From: Kiloniellales bacterium
Lineage (GTDB): Bacteria > Pseudomonadota > Alphaproteobacteria > Kiloniellales > JAKSDN01
DNA length: 5,812 nt
Assembly (NCBI GenBank): GCA_022360075.1
Contig: JAKSDN010000494.1
Coordinates: 1-5,812, forward strand
Direction of reading: 5' to 3'
Shown: in pieces, positions 5,069 through 5,812 of the stretch
How positions within the stretch are numbered: position 1 is the stretch's first letter
How the letters are laid out: each line of letters starts with the position of its first letter
The notes under the pieces: generated by a model
Database searches by the model: none
What the model was told of the DNA's origin: nothing
Seen by the model: the letters and a program-made list of their open reading frames with translations, nothing else
Position numbers and translations under genes: made by a program

Positions 5069-5812
5069 ATGAAACTCACCGACACGCAAATCGCCGAGTT
5101 CGAGGAACAGGGCTACCTCTTCCTGCCGGATGTCTTCTCCCGGGAGGAGGCGGCGGTCCTGCGCCGGGCGGCGGACGAGGTCTATGCCCTCGAGCGCGAG
5201 GAGGTCTGGCGCGAGTCCTCGGGCGTGGCGCGCACCGCCTTTGCCGCCCATACCTACAACGAGGCCTTCGGCCGTCTGGGCCGCCATCCGCGCCTGGTCG
5301 AGCCGGTGATGCAGCTCGTGGACGGCCAAGTCTACATGCATCAGTACAAGGTCAACGCGAAGGCCGCTTTCGACGGCGAGATCTGGCAGTGGCACCAGGA
5401 CTACGGCACCTGGCGGCGCGAGGACGATATGCCCGAGCCGCGCGCCATGAACATCGCTCTCTTCCTCGACGAGGTGACGGCGGTCAACGGGCCGCTGATG
5501 TTGATCCCGAAAAGCCACAAGCTCGGCGTGCTGGAGGCCGGACACGATCTCGAGACCACCAGCTATCCGCTTTGGACGCTCGACCGCGCGACCATCACGC
5601 GGCTGGCCGAAGAAGGCGGCATCGTGGCACCCACCGGCGCGCCCGGCTCGGTGCTGATGTTCCACTCCTGCCTGGTGCACGCGAGCCCGCCCAACATCAG
5701 CCCCTGGAGCCGGGTCATCGTCTACCTGAGCCTCTGCGAGGTCTCGAACCACATCCGCAAGTTCGGGCGCAAGGAATGGATCGCGCACCGCGACTTCACG
5801 CCGATCGAGCCG
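5069..5812 (+). CDS. EctD/PhyH-like Fe(II)/2-oxoglutarate dioxygenase, second of a tandem pair (3' end outside the window)
   Basis: An open frame of 248 codons from ATG 5069 to the right edge with no stop. It encodes a paralogue of the preceding dioxygenase: the first 20 residues align without gaps, and 15 of 18 positions agree between WHQDYGTWRREDDMPEPR here and the corresponding block upstream. The iron site is complete (H109, D111, H204), and R215, eleven residues after H204, fits the 2-oxoglutarate arginine. Differences from the neighbour include YKVN in place of TRLN, R in place of the second H of the WH.ED block, and a distinct 150-190 region (LEAGHDLETTSYPLWTLD). A shift in substrate is therefore likely. 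It should be cytoplasmic and hydroxylate a small amino-acid-like molecule; I cannot say which. Judging from its paralogue only the last tens of residues are missing. The long minus-strand open frame across 5015-5788 is its shadow, since the conserved motifs are all on the + strand. Confidence 0.93.
   Translation, partial: MKLTDTQIAEFEEQGYLFLPDVFSREEAAVLRRAADEVYALEREEVWRESSGVARTAFAAHTYNEAFGRLGRHPRLVEPVMQLVDGQVYMHQYKVNAKAAFDGEIWQWHQDYGTWRREDDMPEPRAMNIALFLDEVTAVNGPLMLIPKSHKLGVLEAGHDLETTSYPLWTLDRATITRLAEEGGIVAPTGAPGSVLMFHSCLVHASPPNISPWSRVIVYLSLCEVSNHIRKFGRKEWIAHRDFTPIEP

Noticed and set aside
5015..5788. A 257-codon open frame on the minus strand at the right end.
   Set aside because: It overlaps the + strand frame from 5069, which carries a complete dioxygenase motif set and a ribosome site. 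The minus frame is arginine/alanine-rich with no family features and is a GC-rich shadow.
4060..5812. Calling either dioxygenase ectD (ectoine hydroxylase).
   Set aside because: The core motif differs from the EctD signature at more than one position and no ectoine synthesis gene is in the window, so a specific symbol is not justified.

Overview
The window is GC-rich and densely coded, and looks like a chromosomal stretch of an alphaproteobacterium, probably of Rhodospirillales type. That placement is an inference. It rests on strong G/C preference at third codon positions, a 68-residue protein resembling a family I know mainly from alphaproteobacteria, two Tat-type DUF882 proteins, and a copy of the dispersed TTCGACAAGCTCAG repeat. 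No rRNA, tRNA, CRISPR array, insertion sequence or phage gene was seen.

Layout, left to right. (1) The 3' part of recQ on the + strand, with the zinc site, winged helix and HRDC domain but no helicase core. (2) A membrane-anchored glycerophosphodiester phosphodiesterase on +, starting 65 bases after recQ. (3) A small DUF6494-like gene on the - strand, convergent with the phosphodiesterase and 12 bases from it. (4) A 137-base divergent promoter region. (5) Two tandem DUF882/YcbK-like (peptidase family M15) proteins on +. The first has a very unusual proline-rich N-terminal extension; the second has a textbook twin-arginine signal peptide. (6) Two tandem EctD/PhyH-like non-haem iron 2-oxoglutarate dioxygenases on +. 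The second runs off the right edge. They are separated by a 92-base inverted repeat pair whose first arm encodes the last ten codons and the stop codon of the first dioxygenase.

How the genes fit together: the two DUF882 proteins probably act on peptidoglycan in the periplasm, and the phosphodiesterase probably acts there on phospholipid headgroup diesters, so several genes concern the envelope. The dioxygenases are cytoplasmic and probably hydroxylate a small amino-acid-like or compatible-solute-like substrate, which the sequence does not identify. recQ is housekeeping DNA repair. I see no single multi-gene defence or secretion system. The most interesting points are the repeat that has overwritten a gene end, the paired divergent dioxygenases, and the unusual architecture of the first DUF882 protein.
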